DNA of 64,000 nt from Triparma columacea (taxonomy: Eukaryota > Sar > Bolidophyceae > Parmales > Triparmaceae). Positions 1-9,728 of this stretch are shown one piece after another; the stretch's first letter is position 1; each line of letters opens with the position of its first letter. The stretch is taken from contig BRYA01000531.1 of assembly GCA_030267965.1 (NCBI GenBank), positions 1-64,000 of the forward strand. The letters are read 5' to 3'. Below the pieces are notes generated by a model. It was not told where the DNA came from, did no database searches, and worked only from the letters and a program-made list of their open reading frames with translations. A program made the position numbers and the translations under genes.

Positions 1-1116
1 CCTCTCTCTCCACAGGAACTTGTCAATGCCCTCCTTCAGTGTCCCCTTGATTCTCTTCCCTTTTGTGTGAAACCCCTTCTCTAGACCCCCAACCCTCTCC
101 AACATTGCCTCCTCCTCTGTTGTCAGGTGCGGTGCTCTCGGCATGACCTCCACCACAAAGTGTCTTTTCCTCCTCTCATCAATGACCGCAGGCTGTCTGA
201 ACTCATCCATGACTTCATTGAGAATTCCCTTCAATGAGGTATAGGCAGACTTGGTGTCGCTTTTCCCGTCTCTTTTGAAACTAGGGCTCGCACTAATGAA
301 ACTAGGGCGGGCACTCTTGAAACTAGGGTGGGCACTCTTGAAACTAGGGCGCGCACTATTGAAACTAGGGCGCGCACTATTGAAACTAGGGCGCGCACTC
401 TTGAAACTAGGGCTCGCACTCTTTGAGCTTTTGTTTGAGCTAATGCCAACTTCCGATTTTGTCTCTTTTACCCTCTCCTCTGCCTTAAGAGTTCCCACCA
501 TGGTGGCTGCAGTTTGTCCAAACTCAAAATCAGTGAAGCTGAGCTCCCCCTTAATGACACCTCGCTTGACAGTCTTGGTCTTTACTGACGCTAGAATTTC
601 TACAAGCATCGTAGTTGCCTCATAAGAAAGATCGCCCTCGTCGATGGATGTTAATTCTATAATGTTCGTCGATTTGTCAGGAGATACAACTTTGACGTTG
701 AGGAGAAAATCGACAAACTTATTCCCGCTGCCGTAGTGCTGCCAGCAGACGAGTCTGTGAACGACTCCTTCCTTTTCGTCATACTCCTGGAGGGTCTTCC
801 TTCGGAACTTGCCCTGCTCGCAATCGGTGAGGAGAAAGTCAATGATCTTGTCTCGCTCGTCGTGGAAGACACCAGCGAGCTCCATAACTTTCACGTCGAC
901 GCCGGTAGAGTTGTCTATGAAGCCTTCAACGGCTCCGCGGTCATCCAGAAGCTTGACTAGTTCGACTTGTTTGGGGTCAAGAGCTGTGTAATCGATATCT
1001 ACGGGACCGTGTATTGCGGAGGGTGTGTGATTGGGGCCTGAGGGGGGCTTGGAGGCGAAGTTGGTCTCGCCGGCGTCATTCACGACTCCAGCATCTGCTT
1101 CAACCTCGCCCTCCAT
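1..1116 (-). CDS. 5' end of a giant START-like/membrane protein gene (partial, left paralogue)
   Basis: An open frame runs from the ATG at 1116-1114 leftward out of the window, 372 codons without a stop. It aligns codon for codon with the first part of the large gene starting at 55708, from MEGEVEADAG through the FRQP...DERRKRHFV block to the GTLKEGIDKF segment. It is therefore the N-terminus of a second copy of that protein, pointing away from it. The N-terminal region itself has no domain I recognise; in the right copy START-like and membrane domains follow beyond this point. Unlike the right copy it carries seven in-frame copies of a 7-residue Ser/Pro/Phe repeat (274-420). Whether the rest is intact cannot be seen. 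Confidence 0.85.
   Translation of the reverse strand, partial: MEGEVEADAGVVNDAGETNFASKPPSGPNHTPSAIHGPVDIDYTALDPKQVELVKLLDDRGAVEGFIDNSTGVDVKVMELAGVFHDERDKIIDFLLTDCEQGKFRRKTLQEYDEKEGVVHRLVCWQHYGSGNKFVDFLLNVKVVSPDKSTNIIELTSIDEGDLSYEATTMLVEILASVKTKTVKRGVIKGELSFTDFEFGQTAATMVGTLKAEERVKETKSEVGISSNKSSKSASPSFKSARPSFNSARPSFNSARPSFKSAHPSFKSARPSFISASPSFKRDGKSDTKSAYTSLKGILNEVMDEFRQPAVIDERRKRHFVVEVMPRAPHLTTEEEAMLERVGGLEKGFHTKGKRIKGTLKEGIDKFLWRER
274..420 (-). repeat. 7 x 21-bp coding minisatellite (SAxPSFx heptads)
   Basis: Seven head-to-tail 21-bp units read in frame as S-A-(R/S/H)-P-S-F-(K/N/I). Units differ at the third and seventh residues. The right-hand paralogue has only a loosely similar SAR...STR...S stretch near 56404, so the expansion arose after the duplication. 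It makes a Ser/Pro-rich spacer. Confidence 0.9.
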
Positions 1117-1779
1117 GACGATCTTGATTGGGTGCTGAAAATCATGCGTTCAAGATTGACGCGCGTTAAAAAAAGGTGGCGGAGCGGCGTTTTTAGGTGT
1201 GAGTAGAGATATCATAAAACAGCGTATTCGTTAGGTGAGCGTATTAATTTTCCAAAATCAGAGAATTTTGCTCTTTTTTTGCTTTTATTTTGCCCATTTT
1301 CTCCTTTTTCTCATCTTCACCAAGTCACGAAATCAGTCGCCGAAATCCTCGACGGAGTCAGCGAGGTCTCCTTCCTCCCTCCTTCCTCCCTCCCCTCGCC
1401 ACTTCCCCCACGCTCTCCCCCCTCCACGTATCGCCCGCCCTCCCAACTTACCTCTTAACTACACGTCCTGTAGCCCCACTCCTCCAAGGGTCCCAGGAAG
1501 TTGTCGACAAGGTCGGCCTCGAGAAGGTCCTAGTTTTTAAGTCCCTTGTCACCGTCTTTCGTCGATTAGTTTTTGTAGGGCTGGTTCGTATTTGCTTTGT
1601 TAGTATTACCACACGCTAATAGTCGATAATCTCTCCTCACAGCGCAAGTTTACCAAGGCAAAACAATTTGCTCTTGTATAGTATTATTGATCTTCTTGTT
1701 GCAACGAATACGACAATGCGATGTAAATGAGTTTGGAGTAATTAAGAAATTGTTTGAGGGTTTGTTTTGGAAAGTTACT
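1117..1779. other. Intergenic; shared upstream region of the duplicated gene
   Basis: Up to 1670 this is the upstream part of the inverted duplication. A block near 1160-1205 (minus-strand sense: AACGCCGCTCCGCC followed by a T run and ACGC) is preserved in the right arm at about 55633-55667 and lies close to both start codons, so it is a candidate core promoter. The region 1290-1530 is C/T-rich without a convincing gene. 1671-1779 is the 3' flank of the next minus-strand gene. Confidence 0.5.
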
Positions 1780-4070
1780 TCACTTGGCAGTCGCATTGAG
1801 TCGCACCTTCTTCTTTGTCCCTTTCGTTGACCTTTTGCTTTTGTTGCTTACATCTGACTCAGTGGACACAGTGCTCCCCTGGGCCGAAATGCTATCCCCC
1901 CCGAATTTGCCCCCCCCTTTGGAGCTCGTCGTTCTTCTCCCTCTTCCTCCCCCTCCTCCTCCCTTCCTTGAGATGCTGCTTCTCCTCCCTGTTCTCCCTC
2001 TGCTGCTTGATCTGTCTGAGTCGACACTAATTTCCTTTTCGTCCTCATTGCTTTTGTCCTCTCTCTTTTTCAGGTTGGACTGGTTTTCGTCGAGTTTGTC
2101 GAGCCCAAGTTCCTGCGGAGAGCGACGGTTAAGGATTAATTTAAAGCGACGATTTTGTTCAAAGGACCTTGGATGTCGACTCACCTGCTGCAGAAGTAGT
2201 TGTAATTCTTGGAGGTCCTTGTTCTGTTGCGTCTTGCGCGCGCTCCTGACCCTCGCAACCTCGTAGATTTCCTTGATAATCTGCTCGTCGGTCGGGATCC
2301 TCTTATAAACAGGAGTAGCTTCGATGTACGATTCGCCCCCGTTCTCCCTGATCCAGCTTACCATGGCGCCCTTCTTTTTTAGCGCCTTGCAAAACTTTCT
2401 CGCTTCGAGAGGGTTCCCGAAGATTGCCTTTTCCCTAACCATGTCCGTCAGGATTGGCCATACTTCGTATTCCTCGTAGGCCATGAGTTTCAGTACGTGG
2501 TTTTGTCTATTTCTAATGACCCAATTTGCGATTGACTTGGCCTTGAAGTCTGGCTCAAGTGGTATTTTGGGATCGGGCACTTTCACGATATTTTTCTTGC
2601 CATTCTTGGGTGACGAAAATTTCTTTTCAGGGGATAAGGGGGGGGAAGGGGGGGGGGGGGGGGGGGTTAGAAGCAGCGTTGCCTCGCCCATGGCTTTCCC
2701 GTGTCTTATGCTCCTTCACGCCTTGCACTTTCTCCGCCAACTCTCACCTGCTTCCTTGCCAGTCGCTCCAACTCCAGTCTCTTCTCTTCGCACTCCGGGA
2801 GGTACCACTTCATGACGCGTTCGTACTTCCTGGAGATGAGCTCCACCTGGGCGCGGTTGCAGATGATCCTCTGGTGCAGCAGCTTCTGCAGCTTTAGGAG
2901 GATCCATTTTAGCTTCTTTGCAATCTGCTTGATTTGCCCGTCCCTGTGCATGAACCTGAGGAATCCGATTAGGGTATCGGCGCTTTTCTTTTTCCTTTTC
3001 CGACGAATCTTGTGGAGAGCGAAAATTGATATGGCCGTGATGGCATTTATTTGCGCATGCCTGTGCCTTTCCTCCCTCGACTTTTCCAGGATGCGCTTCC
3101 AGTGAGTAGTTGCCTTGCAAGTCACGAGGATGGCAAGCCACGACTTCTGGGTGTTGTTATTCTTGCGAAGGCCCTGCTGCAGAATGAATTCGGCCATCGC
3201 CTTCTGCCTCAGTTTCTTCGCGTTGATCGCGTCCCTAGTGGTGCTGACCTTCCTGGACTGCTGCTCGTACTGCCTGGAGCTCCTCTTCTGCAGAGCGACC
3301 ATGCGCTTCACGTCGTTAGTCAGCTTCATCGTCAAGCCCCTCTCCTCCTTGGACATGAGGTAGCTTTCCACGTCCATGTTCTCCTGTAGGAAGTTGTGCC
3401 CACTGTTCGCTATATCCTTGAGTTTCTTGGCCTTCTCGTCCTTCTTGTACTTCTCCAGCTGCGGGCGCAAGGGGGGGAAGGGGGGGGTTAGGGTTTTGGG
3501 TTAGTCGGGTGAGATTTTCCCTAACCCCAAGAGCAACATCAGCGAAAGAGCCTAAACACTAGGGAAACGAATTTTATCCGTTGTGCCCCCATCGACGTCG
3601 TCCGTTGCCTCACCTTCTCTAACAAAACCGGTTTCTTCCAGCGCACCTCCTCGATTAACTTATCCACCCTCTCTGCCAAGGTGAGGTGCTCGTGGTGCCT
3701 CTTCTTGAGGTGGAATTGAGGGTAGTGGGTGGGGGCGGTCTTGGGACGCGTCGTCAGCTTCAGCGTGACGGGAATTTCCCTAGGAATGACGACCCTGAGG
3801 GGGGAGGGGTAGAGGGGAATCAGGTTGAGTCCTGTGTGATGTGATGAAATATACTAGGGATGGGGGCCAAGGATGCGTAGAGCGGGCCTTTCACATTCTC
3901 CAACCCCCACCCCCACCCCATCCCCCCTCCCCTCTCCACCCTCACCTGAAGACCCCATCGGGACCCTGCTCGAAATCCAAGGTTGGTATGTCGTCTCGGT
4001 TCCTCAGGTTCAGTGCGTACTCCTCCTTTTCTCTGAGCTCTTCCTTGTCGACCGCGGTGGCCTTAATCAT
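1780..4070 (-). CDS. Basic, probably coiled-coil protein of unknown function (4 exons)
   Basis: I assemble exons 3946-4070, 3614-3794, 2748-3458 and 1780-2622 on the minus strand; all phases agree and give 619 residues. Donors are GTGAG; acceptors are CAG in two introns and AAG in the last. The protein is rich in Lys/Arg and Glu, with long charged helical stretches in the middle (exon 3) and a Ser/Gly/Arg-rich tail including a run of glycines and RRSS motifs. A compact segment with NWVIRNRQNH and YEVWPILTDM at the start of exon 4 may be a folded region. I do not recognise a family. The last intron contains a long C run in the coding sense. The gene is head to head with the membrane protein at 4389. 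Confidence 0.7.
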
Positions 4071-4388
4071 TTGAGGGGAGAGAGCGGGAGAGATATTTTA
4101 TTGAGGGGGATATGGAAGCAGGTTAGGGGAGGGTGGGGAGGGGTTTATTGGAGGGGGGGGTTGATGACACAAGTTTCAGCGGGGTCGGGACGGTCGAATT
4201 GGGGAGTTTGGAGTGTAGGTGAGGGGTTGAGGCGGTGGCGTGGTGTGTGGCAGGTGGGGGAGTGGGGAGTTTGCTTAACAGATTGGCCAAAGCACTGAGG
4301 GAAAAGGAATGTAACAGATCCAAGAAAGGCATAAGCGTACCTCCGCGATTGAGGCCATACAATCGCCGAAAGGTTGTCGAGGCTTACT
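4071..4388. other. Head-to-head intergenic region
   Basis: These 318 bp separate the start codons of two divergent genes. The sequence is G-rich on the plus strand (4120-4265) and I see no clear TATA element or RNA gene. Confidence 0.4.
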
Positions 4389-6275
4389 ATGCAGGTCGTC
4401 CCGGATGATAAAGAAGTGGAGGAAGTGCCAGATCACACACAACTACCCCAACAGCATGAGACCGATCTTGAAGCCAACATTGCAGTGGAGGAAGATGATA
4501 ATACGAAATTTAGGCGGCAGAGTATTGATCTTGGAATTTATCAACCACCGCGAGTTGCGCCGCTGCTCTTGACAAGCCAGCTGAAGCAGCTGACTGACAG
4601 TCAAATCTCTTCCATCGCAGACAGTCTTATCCTGTCAATCAAATCAAGCAGCGGTATTGGGAGGGCCGTCGACAGTTGGGCGGCGGATGAGCTCCCAGAG
4701 GCTGAAGGGGGAGAGGCGAAGGAGGTCATCATGTTCATGAAACGCGTCGTGCATGCACTCGCAAAAAAAATTGTAACTTGGCTCAAGATGGCAAGGATAG
4801 GCCTGACAGTAAGGATCTTCGTAGCGCTAGTGTTGACGTATGAGGATATTACAACGGATATTCTCGTCTCTATCGAATACAAGGAGACTGGGAGAGAGGG
4901 ATTTTTTCGAGCTTCAATGGGTATTCTTGTGGTTGCGATACTACTCCATTGTACAATCGCCTGGTTAGATAGCAAGAAGAAAGAGACCAACCAACGAATT
5001 CGTCGTTTAGCTATCGCGCTTTCGTTGATGACGCCGATTGTTGATGCATACAACGTTTGGACGGGGAAAGAAGCTGATCATGACCTCCAATTTACTCCAG
5101 AGGAAGCCCTTGTGATAAGCCGTGTTATTGAGCTGGTGTTTGAAAGCCTTCCCGAATCGGTACTTCAGGTGTATATACTACTCCACACGGACCGGGATGA
5201 CGTGTCCTCACTAATGGTTGTCTCCATTCTGGCATCATTGTCAGCAGCGGCGTTCATCATGTGTGATAGCAGCATTAGTTACGAACGTGAATATATGACT
5301 TCTATCGATGGGCCTCACGTTCACCCCGTGTTTGGTTATATCCCCGTTGAAAAGAGAAAGCAGATCGGCTTGTATGTCGGTATGTTCTCCTTCTTTATGG
5401 GGAACTTCGCGTCTAACGTTTTGGCGTATACAAACATGGCGATGCACTCCCCCCCCGTCGTGATCCCGGTTCTGTTATCTATGGAGATCGGGGTGTTCCT
5501 CTTCATACAACATAAGCGTGGGTTATCGGTATACTATCATGCGCCTCTTGGAAATGAGAAGTTGAGCAGCTTCTTTGTGAATTTATGCTACTACTTACTG
5601 ACTGCGATACTTCCATGGACACAACTTCGGATTCCACTTTGCAACGGCCCTGCACTGTTTGCCTTTATCATTATCTACACTAATTTGAAGAACGCTTTGA
5701 TTAATATCTACGCAGTGACCGTCAGCAGTGGTGAAACACAGGAAACGCAGCGAGCTGCGCTAATTGTGTCAGTTGTACTTGTCATGTTCGGAATTTTCTT
5801 CACGCTACTAAACTCTCATGCCGAGCACCGTAGAACTTTTTACACTTTCGAAAGGTCACTGAATGGCAAGTACTTCGATTTTGACTCATCATTGAGTGGC
5901 AACAACACATTCTACAAAACAAGAGATGAGGCAATGGGGAGGGTATGTTTCTTGTTCCATCCTGTAATTCATAGAAGGGTGCAACTTCTGGAGTGGGTAT
6001 TGTCTATCGATGTTAACAAATCGTCAATTTTCCAGTCTGGGAAAAACCTACCACGGAGCGTCTCTGGAGTCTCCGAAGATACGCCACATAGTTTCCTATT
6101 CGCCAAATTGCGCGCAATGTTTGCTTACTACGAGGACGAAGAAGCAGCGGCATTGGTGGAAGAGAAACTGTCGTCGTTGGAGGACATGCTCGCAAAGAAA
6201 ATAGAAGAGGAGGAACGGATCGTGAGGACGCCCACTTTCAATACAGAGGTTATTCACCGAACCACAAGGTCATAA
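4389..6275 (+). CDS. Polytopic membrane protein, XK-related-like family (paralogue 1)
   Basis: Single-exon frame; the first ATG is at 4389 and gives 628 residues (the frame opens a few codons earlier with TTG, unlikely as a nuclear start). The N-terminal ~130 residues are acidic and soluble. A membrane region follows, beginning with an EDITTDILVSIEY segment, then PIVDAYNVWTGKE, a helix with ESLPESVLQVY, the FGYIPVEKRK loop and at least four further hydrophobic helices; the C-terminus is charged and soluble. The same order of motifs occurs in the genes at 19214, 21606 and 55708. The TD motif in the first helix and the ExxPxxxxQ helix recall XK-related (XKR) proteins, which scramble phospholipids, but that is inference. 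It is the most divergent family member here. Start choice and membrane nature are well supported; function is not. Confidence 0.85.
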   Translation: MQVVPDDKEVEEVPDHTQLPQQHETDLEANIAVEEDDNTKFRRQSIDLGIYQPPRVAPLLLTSQLKQLTDSQISSIADSLILSIKSSSGIGRAVDSWAADELPEAEGGEAKEVIMFMKRVVHALAKKIVTWLKMARIGLTVRIFVALVLTYEDITTDILVSIEYKETGREGFFRASMGILVVAILLHCTIAWLDSKKKETNQRIRRLAIALSLMTPIVDAYNVWTGKEADHDLQFTPEEALVISRVIELVFESLPESVLQVYILLHTDRDDVSSLMVVSILASLSAAAFIMCDSSISYEREYMTSIDGPHVHPVFGYIPVEKRKQIGLYVGMFSFFMGNFASNVLAYTNMAMHSPPVVIPVLLSMEIGVFLFIQHKRGLSVYYHAPLGNEKLSSFFVNLCYYLLTAILPWTQLRIPLCNGPALFAFIIIYTNLKNALINIYAVTVSSGETQETQRAALIVSVVLVMFGIFFTLLNSHAEHRRTFYTFERSLNGKYFDFDSSLSGNNTFYKTRDEAMGRVCFLFHPVIHRRVQLLEWVLSIDVNKSSIFQSGKNLPRSVSGVSEDTPHSFLFAKLRAMFAYYEDEEAAALVEEKLSSLEDMLAKKIEEEERIVRTPTFNTEVIHRTTRS

Positions 6276-6597
6276 GTAGTTACGGTCGCCATTTTTACCT
6301 CGGAGGTCATCGCCACTCTGTGGGGAAGTTAATAAATCGATATTCTTGTATGTAAAAAAGAGATACATAGGTGCGAAGGTTGCAGTGATGGGGGGGATGG
6401 GGGGCGGGGTGCCCCCTGATAGAGCGCGCACTTGCTTGTAACTTTCTTATCAAGGCAGGGAAAAATCTGCCCAAGAGCGCTTTGACAGACTGTGAAGAAT
6501 TCTGGAAGTCTTATTATTCAGTTTTTCTAATCCAATTTTAACGCTGAATAGAAGTACATACGACTATATAATCTTGTTTAGGGTATCATAATAGATC
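6276..6597. other. Intergenic, 3' flank and upstream region
   Basis: A short region with AATAAA at about 6331 (possible polyadenylation signal of the upstream gene) and a G run near 6390-6410. I see no gene or RNA. Confidence 0.4.
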
Positions 6598-7883
6598 ATG
6601 GCAAGCATCCTAGAGTGGGTTGGTATGATAAAAAGTCGCAGGAAGAGCAGCAGAAGGAGAAGGTAAGTCGTTTCAGCGACGATGTTTGAGAATTTGTCTC
6701 ATTTTTGTTTTTCTCACACCTATACACACACCACCTATACACACAGCATATACCTCAACCCAACATCACCTACACCATTCGTATTCATATTCTCAGAAGA
6801 CGTAATGTTCAATATTTCGTCCTTCTTAAAGCCAATTGAACTCTGTACTCTCATGTACCAATGCTCACGCTACATGGGAGACCACTTTAGGCAGAGCGGA
6901 GAGGAGAGTGCATGGTGTGCACAGCTATTTAGGGACTATTACTCCTATTATAAGGAGAAATTTCCTCCTCCTTCCAACTTCATTTCTTCCTTCCCTACCA
7001 ATGGTAATACCTTCCAAAAGGGGAGGGGAGAGGGGGGTATGGAGGGAGGAGGGGGGGGACTGTTGGCTGAGGGCACCTCATCCTCTTTTGACACGTATTT
7101 GAGGCTCTACACAAAGAAACTGGAACAACAGTACTACCAGGTCGTCTCTTTGAAGGCCCTCCACGTTCGAATGTCCAACTTTATTAAGGATAGATCGAGC
7201 AAGAAAGGTCAGGAGCTCATCGGTTGCATATTCGATCTGATAAGGGTCGAGAATCCTGATATTGCCCGTGCCATCGCGATTAGAAGGCAGCGTGCCATGA
7301 AGACTGTCATCGTGCGGACAGGCAACGCCTTCATGGAGTTCCGGCGTAAGGAGCCCAACTCTCGACCCCTATCATTCCTACCCCTGGACATGTCCTTTGA
7401 CACCATCGCGCCGGGCCCCCTGGACCTACCCCTGCAAGTGGGCAAGATAGAAGGGTTCAGAGGATACGCTATCGACCTTATAGACCTGAGACCAGAGCAC
7501 CAGCACTTGAGAATGAGGTAAGAGCTGGGGGGATTAGGGGCCTACATTTGAAAGTTAAGACTTGCAAAGGCCTTGCCCTTACCCCCCATCCCCCAAACCC
7601 CCCCCCCAGCGTTTTCTGGGCGCTCTTCAAGGACCTCGCTGTTTTCGACGATGAAGTGAGTGCCCAGCGGGCTGCAGTAACAGTAGGTTCGAAGCTCTTC
7701 TACGCCTCTATAAAGGAGTCAAAGTTTCTGCCGACCCCTCAAATTCTTATTCAGTCAGGAGCTGACGCCAGCTTCCTACCAAAGACTGGAACCGTCAACA
7801 GTGACGCGCTGGAGAGCAGGGCGAAAGAGAAGCTCGGACGGGTGCTTGAGTTGCTGAGCAAGAAGAAGGGGGATGTAAAATAA
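6598..7883 (+). CDS. F-box-like protein (3 exons)
   Basis: Exons 6598-6662, 6747-7517 and 7610-7883 join in phase to 369 residues. The first acceptor was chosen at 6745-6746 because only it keeps the frame; a nearer-looking AG at 6795 would shift it. After a short basic N-terminus, the stretch around EDVMFNISSFLKPIELC and the following Cys/Trp-containing helices resemble an F-box (the Skp1-binding motif of SCF ubiquitin ligases). The rest, including a Gly-rich insert, is not recognised. The second intron ends in a C run before CAG. It could equally be another F-box-containing adaptor without ubiquitin function. Confidence 0.65.
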
Positions 7884-7935
7884 GTGCAACGTGTGGGGTA
7901 GTTTGTGTAATAAACATGAAATTCTGCGGCTTGGT

Positions 7936-9138
7936 TCATTCGTAAACGTAACTCTGCCCCGTTTTGAAGTCGATTATCTTGTCGCCCTTCTTGTAATCGT
8001 GCTCGTAATCAATAAGGAGTTGCAGGATGTACTGTAGGGGGTGACGTGAGCGAACGTCAGGTTTTTGTTGTTGTATGTGTTTGCCGCCGACACTCACCTT
8101 CTCAGCGGTTGGATCATTAACGGGCTCGCTAAAATGTAAAAGCTCCGTCTTTGACTTGTACAAGAGGGCAGTACCTGAAATTGGAGATACTGCCAAACCG
8201 TCCTCAGGGAACACCGTCCGACCCCCGCCACCCTCGGGAACAGTGTTGAGGTAAATGAGGAGAGTCGCGTCCTTGCCGTCAACATGGGGGGGAACTCCAT
8301 CGTTGAGGCCGTATTTCACCATCGTTTGGTCCCTGATAATAATTCTTCGAGGTGTTGGTCTGTATTGGGGAGTGGAGGGGAGGGGGGGGTGCGGGAGGGG
8401 GGTGATATAGATGGATGTTAGAAGAGCTCAGTGTAAACATTGACCAGTACAATGTAGCTTGGCTTAGCACAACAACCCCCTCTATCCCTTCCCGCCGCCA
8501 CCCCCTCATACTCACCTCTCCCAGGCACCCTCCTCAAAGAAAAACGATCTCCCTTCTAACCCCATCACGTACGCGACCCGCTCCTCGAGGATTTCCTTAA
8601 CAAGAGCCTCTTCCAAACGAACCCTGAAGCCCCCCCCAGCGTCCTCCGCCATGTCTACCTTGCACTCTTCAATCAACAACTTGGCCTCCTCGGAAGTTCC
8701 CAACGTGGAAACCTCAGAGTTGACCCTGGCATTCAAATATTCCTCGCACTCTGCACCTGTCGCAGCGATCCTCTCCCCGGCCTCGATGATCCTGCGGCAC
8801 TCCTCTGCGTTGAGAAAATCAGGCATCTGAACAACAACTGACGGGGGCGGAGAATTGCTTGGGACATTGGGAGGCCGAGACAATTTCGGGAAAAACGCGC
8901 TTGGGAAGCGCTCTTTAACATTCTTATTGCTGAAGTGACCAGACTCATACGCCACATCGGACGCACTAGACGCACTAGTGCTTGATCTCAAGACCACCTC
9001 GTTGGAAAGGAATCTAGATCGCACTGAAAATGTCTTAAAGGCGGACCTACAAGATATTATATTGAAGCAAGTCGCATGATGGACGAATAATACAAATATA
9101 AACAAGTTCACCAAGTTTAACATGGCCCGTAATACCAT
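7936..9138 (-). CDS. Prolyl-4-hydroxylase-like 2OG-Fe(II) dioxygenase (3 exons)
   Basis: Exons 8516-9138, 8098-8332 and 7936-8031 give 317 residues. The N-terminus has a hydrophobic segment after the first ATG, fitting a signal peptide or anchor, so action in the secretory pathway is likely. The oxygenase fold begins at PDFLNAEECRRII. Iron ligands are visible as H224-V-D226 and H274 in LLHFSEPV; K286 in AEKY fits the 2-oxoglutarate-binding lysine of this family. The family hydroxylates prolines or other residues using O2 and 2-oxoglutarate. The second intron (8032-8097, 66 nt) is in frame with no stop; removing it restores the family pattern HxxxPV...EKYIL, so I treat it as an intron. A second in-frame ATG at 9123 is an alternative start. 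Confidence 0.8.
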
Positions 9139-9169
9139 AAATAGGCCGGACCAAAAAATGACCAAAATT

Positions 9170-9550
9170 TTTCATGATTTCTATGATTCTATTTTATCTG
9201 AAGAAACATTGATTATTCAATTGAAACAAATTATTCTTGATGTGAAACTTGTAATATTGTAAGATTCATTCTAAATATTTGAAAGAAATGTCCACCTTAA
9301 CTGATGATTTATAAATTATTGCACCATTGTTAGTATCAAAAATGATCGATATTAGTTTTGATATATTTTCAGATCACATTAATAAAAATTCATAATTTAC
9401 AATTATTTTATTTTTGACTTGAATTTTATTTTTTATTTTTAAATCTATATTATGCAAATTAGATCATGTATGTATAATCGTTTGTTTTTTAGATTTGATA
9501 GAGCGGTATGGAGCGTGTGAAAAAAAATTGAAAAAATGAACAAAAAAATT
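9170..9550. other. AT-rich island (about 22% GC)
   Basis: I count 78 G+C in the 360 bases 9181-9540, against roughly half in the surrounding genes. There is no ORF of note and no obvious simple repeat. It lies upstream of the oxygenase start and beyond the 3' end of the WW/ankyrin gene. 9551-9728 returns to normal composition and holds no gene. Confidence 0.8.
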
Positions 9551-9728
9551 GAAAGATGGGACGATGATGGGGTTCAGCTCAAGTCAGATTTCCCATATCG
9601 ATGTCCCCAAAAGAACGCGCTAATTTCCCCCCTTATTTTCTATAGCCAATAGCAACGTCGTTATTATTGTCGCGACACCAACCACCTGATTATGTCCGCA
9701 GCTCCTCAAGCCCATGCTTTACTTTACA

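Larger units (their letters stand above)
1..1670 (-). repeat. Left arm of long inverted duplication
   Basis: The reverse complement of this segment matches 55189 to about 56720 on the plus strand, through coding and upstream DNA. Similarity stops abruptly inside 1670/55189 at a shared CAAATTGTTTTGCC stretch. The outer end is cut by the window edge. The arms differ by substitutions and small indels, so this is an old duplication and not an assembly echo. They enclose about 53.5 kb of unrelated genes. Confidence 0.9.

Noticed and set aside
251..625. Plus-strand frame with Leu-rich heptads
   Set aside because: Antisense to the in-frame minisatellite of the left giant gene, whose minus-strand frame aligns with the right twin.
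6682..6746. Extension of the F-box-like protein through the first intron from ATG 6682
   Set aside because: A GTAAGT donor at 6663 and a CACAG acceptor at 6746 join exon 1 in frame; the intervening sequence is low-complexity.
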